In this document: one piece after another, positions 6,739-7,701 of the stretch
Numbering within the stretch: position 1 is the first letter of the stretch
Layout of the letters: every line of letters starts with the position of its first letter
DNA from: Nitrosopumilales archaeon
GTDB lineage: Archaea; Thermoproteota; Nitrososphaeria; Nitrososphaerales; Nitrososphaeraceae
Assembly (NCBI GenBank): GCA_009665115.1
Contig: WJXE01000082.1
Span: forward strand, 1 to 7,701
Direction of reading: 5' to 3'
Length of the DNA: 7,701 nt
Translations under genes and position numbers: made by a program
Notes under the pieces: model-generated
The model's input: the letters and a program-made list of their open reading frames with translations, nothing else
Database searches by the model: none
What the model was told of the DNA's origin: nothing

Positions 6739-7110
6739 ATGACTAATGCTCCTAGAGGTAAGAGGAATAGTCTACCTAGTGGTTTGTATTTTGCAATGGT
6801 AGATATCTCAAGAAAATATGAGATATCGACTAGAGAGGTTGAGATAACCTTGATTCGTACAAGGCTGAAAAAAAACATGGATTTGTTTGTAATTATGAAA
6901 CTGATAAGATTAGCGTTAGTCATACTAAAAAAAGGTGCATATTGTAGCTGGTGCTGGACACGAATGGAAAAAGTTGTAACTGATAGGAGTAGTTCATTTG
7001 CTCCCCAGAATACAACCGTTGTACCAAAGAAAGACTTACTTATCGAAATGGAGAAGGAGCAAGACAATCCTTTGTTAGGTATTCAGTTCGATAAACATGG
7101 CAGCAAATAA
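6739..7110 (+). CDS. Hypothetical protein, middle region possibly out of frame
   Basis: From the ATG this frame encodes 123 residues; it stays open upstream to a TTG at 6694, but the TATA box at 6671 favours the ATG. The N-terminus (MTNAPRGKRNSLPSGLYFAM then VDISRKYEISTREVE) and the C-terminus (MEKVVTDRSSSFAPQNTTVV then a charged tail ending DKHGSK) both look like real protein. The middle, residues about 38-75, is unusually hydrophobic and basic. In another frame the same DNA (6843-6947) reads NLDSYKAEKKHGFVCNYETD then KISVSHTKK, which looks more natural, and the frames could be joined at A-runs (A8 at about 6867, A7 at about 6926). No family is recognised. A T6 run follows the stop. Confidence 0.45.
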   Translation: MTNAPRGKRNSLPSGLYFAMVDISRKYEISTREVEITLIRTRLKKNMDLFVIMKLIRLALVILKKGAYCSWCWTRMEKVVTDRSSSFAPQNTTVVPKKDLLIEMEKEQDNPLLGIQFDKHGSK

Positions 7111-7127
7111 GTAATTAGTTTACTTAA

Positions 7128-7133
7128 TTTTTT
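7128..7133 (+). terminator. T-run after the 6739 gene
   Basis: A T6 run begins about 18 bases after the stop at 7110, a typical position for an archaeal T-tract terminator. Confidence 0.5.
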
Positions 7134-7213
7134 ACCTTCAAATCTACTCCTCATATAATTAGATCATCAGATTATTATATAATTGCAGTAAAACACGCAA
7201 TAGAAACAAGCTA

Positions 7214-7242
7214 ACCATCCCTTTACTGGAGGGTAAGGTGGT
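7214..7242. repeat. Bulged inverted repeat
   Basis: ACCA pairs with TGGT and CCTT(T)AC pairs with GTAAGG, with a 2-base and a 1-base bulge and a 6-base loop. The direct repeat GCTAAC flanks it at 7210-7215 and 7243-7248. It may be part of an RNA leader or an unrecognised small RNA. Confidence 0.35.
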
Positions 7243-7259
7243 GCTAACTAGCAATCAAA

Positions 7260-7276
7260 ACTAGATGATTTCTAGT
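7260..7276. repeat. Inverted repeat ACTAGA/TCTAGT
   Basis: Perfect 6-base arms around TGATT, followed by a short T4 run on the plus strand. It lies 18 bases after the previous stem, so the pair may form one structured region. Confidence 0.4.
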
Positions 7277-7541
7277 ATTTTAGACATCAAGGAGTCTATA
7301 TCCTCTCATCATACGTCGTACTAAGATTGTTCATTTTGTTTCCGCTTTAATTTTATCTTAGAGTTGCCGCAAAAAAACTAAACAATTCAAATGAAAAGGC
7401 ATATAGACCTCATATTCTAAGACGAAAATGGTCTTCGTATTGAGTAAGGATTTTGTTACGGTTGCTGATACAAAGGATATCCCTGCAATAATTATTACGC
7501 CGATACCCCTGCTAGACACCTTTTGTTCTTTACTAAATAAT

Positions 7542-7701
7542 ATGAGAAAATTCTTACCTGTTGCTCCATCTCTCTTGATATTAGTCTCTCTGATGCCTTA
7601 TGCTAACGCACAAAACAATTTGACTGGCAGCCAAATGAATATGACTGGCAGCCAAATGAATATGACTGGCAGCCAAATGAATATGACTGGCAGCCAAATG
7701 A
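7542..7701 (+). CDS. Secreted repeat protein with N-glycosylation sequons (partial)
   Basis: The frame runs off the right edge after 53 codons. Residues 1-23 form a clear signal peptide: MRK, a hydrophobic core (PSLLILVSLMP) and the cleavage site ANA before Gln24. From residue 26 the protein is a tandem heptapeptide, NLTGSQM once and then NMTGSQM three times, with a fifth copy starting at the last base. Every unit has an N-x-T sequon, so after export by the Sec route the protein could carry a sugar chain every seven residues. I chose the ATG at 7542 because it gives the standard signal peptide; an in-frame ATG lies at 7428. No clear TATA box was found at the right distance. The function is unknown; a surface or cell-envelope protein is a reasonable inference. 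Confidence 0.75.
   Translation, partial: MRKFLPVAPSLLILVSLMPYANAQNNLTGSQMNMTGSQMNMTGSQMNMTGSQM
7617..7701 (+). repeat. 21-bp tandem repeat, four copies and the start of a fifth
   Basis: The 21-base unit (AAT ATG ACT GGC AGC CAA ATG, with TTG instead of ATG in the first copy) repeats head to tail. Copies 2 to 4 are identical. Because the unit is a multiple of three, gain or loss of copies keeps the frame. The array continues beyond the window. Confidence 0.95.

Larger units (their letters stand above)
7134..7541. other. Gap with hairpin elements
   Basis: No gene is seen between the T-run and the repeat protein. Two stem-forming elements lie at 7214-7242 (ACCA and CCTTTAC against GTAAGG and TGGT, with bulges) and 7260-7276 (ACTAGA/TCTAGT, 5-base spacer). 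ATATAATT occurs twice, at 7153-7160 and 7177-7184. The frame of the downstream gene is open back to an ATG at 7428, giving a possible 38-residue N-terminal extension, but this lacks support and would bury the signal peptide. Confidence 0.4.

Overview
The window looks archaeal and most probably comes from an ammonia-oxidising member of the Nitrososphaerota (Thaumarchaeota), perhaps close to the low-GC, gene-sparse Nitrososphaera/Nitrosocosmicus group. The evidence is an intact group II chaperonin (thermosome) with a Gly/Met-rich tail, a single-domain TRAM RNA-binding protein, archaeal TATA boxes close to start codons, Shine-Dalgarno motifs on only a few genes, AT-rich DNA with long non-coding gaps, and several very small secreted or Cys/His-rich proteins. 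The genus is inference; no rRNA or tRNA gene was found to settle it.

Layout. Positions 1-645 hold no convincing gene, but have a run of short inverted repeats at 227-337. A leaderless-type promoter precedes the TRAM gene (680-934, +). A small zinc-finger protein with a TTG start follows (1305-1532, +), overlapped at its 5' end by a 29-codon ORF. The thermosome gene (1785-3467, -) has a consensus Shine-Dalgarno sequence that fixes its start, and a palindrome beside its TATA box. Upstream on the same strand is a small exported Cys-containing protein (3676-3984, -).

From about 4340 to 7110 the DNA looks eroded. On the minus strand there are three coding traces broken by single-base frame changes: a Trp/Phe-rich small protein (4342-4552), a CsoR/DUF156-type regulator (about 5818-6064), and a small protein with a strong Shine-Dalgarno whose C-terminus changes frame (6114-6430). 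A 39-codon ORF with a CPGCGYSAC motif lies upstream of the last. On the plus strand are a Ser/Thr-rich ORF (4878-5213), a well-supported 58-residue protein (5416-5592), a 44-codon open frame (5690-5824), and a gene at 6739-7110 whose middle may also be out of frame. The large thermosome and the TRAM gene are uninterrupted, so decay fits better than uniform sequencing error, but raw reads would have to decide.

The right edge cuts through a secreted protein (7542 onward) made, as far as it is visible, of exact 21-bp repeats encoding NMTGSQM, each carrying an N-x-T glycosylation sequon.

The genes do not form an obvious pathway. Two serve RNA and protein homeostasis (TRAM and thermosome), several are small zinc-binding or exported proteins, and the rest looks like accessory DNA being lost. 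I found no CRISPR array, insertion sequence, attachment site or replication origin.
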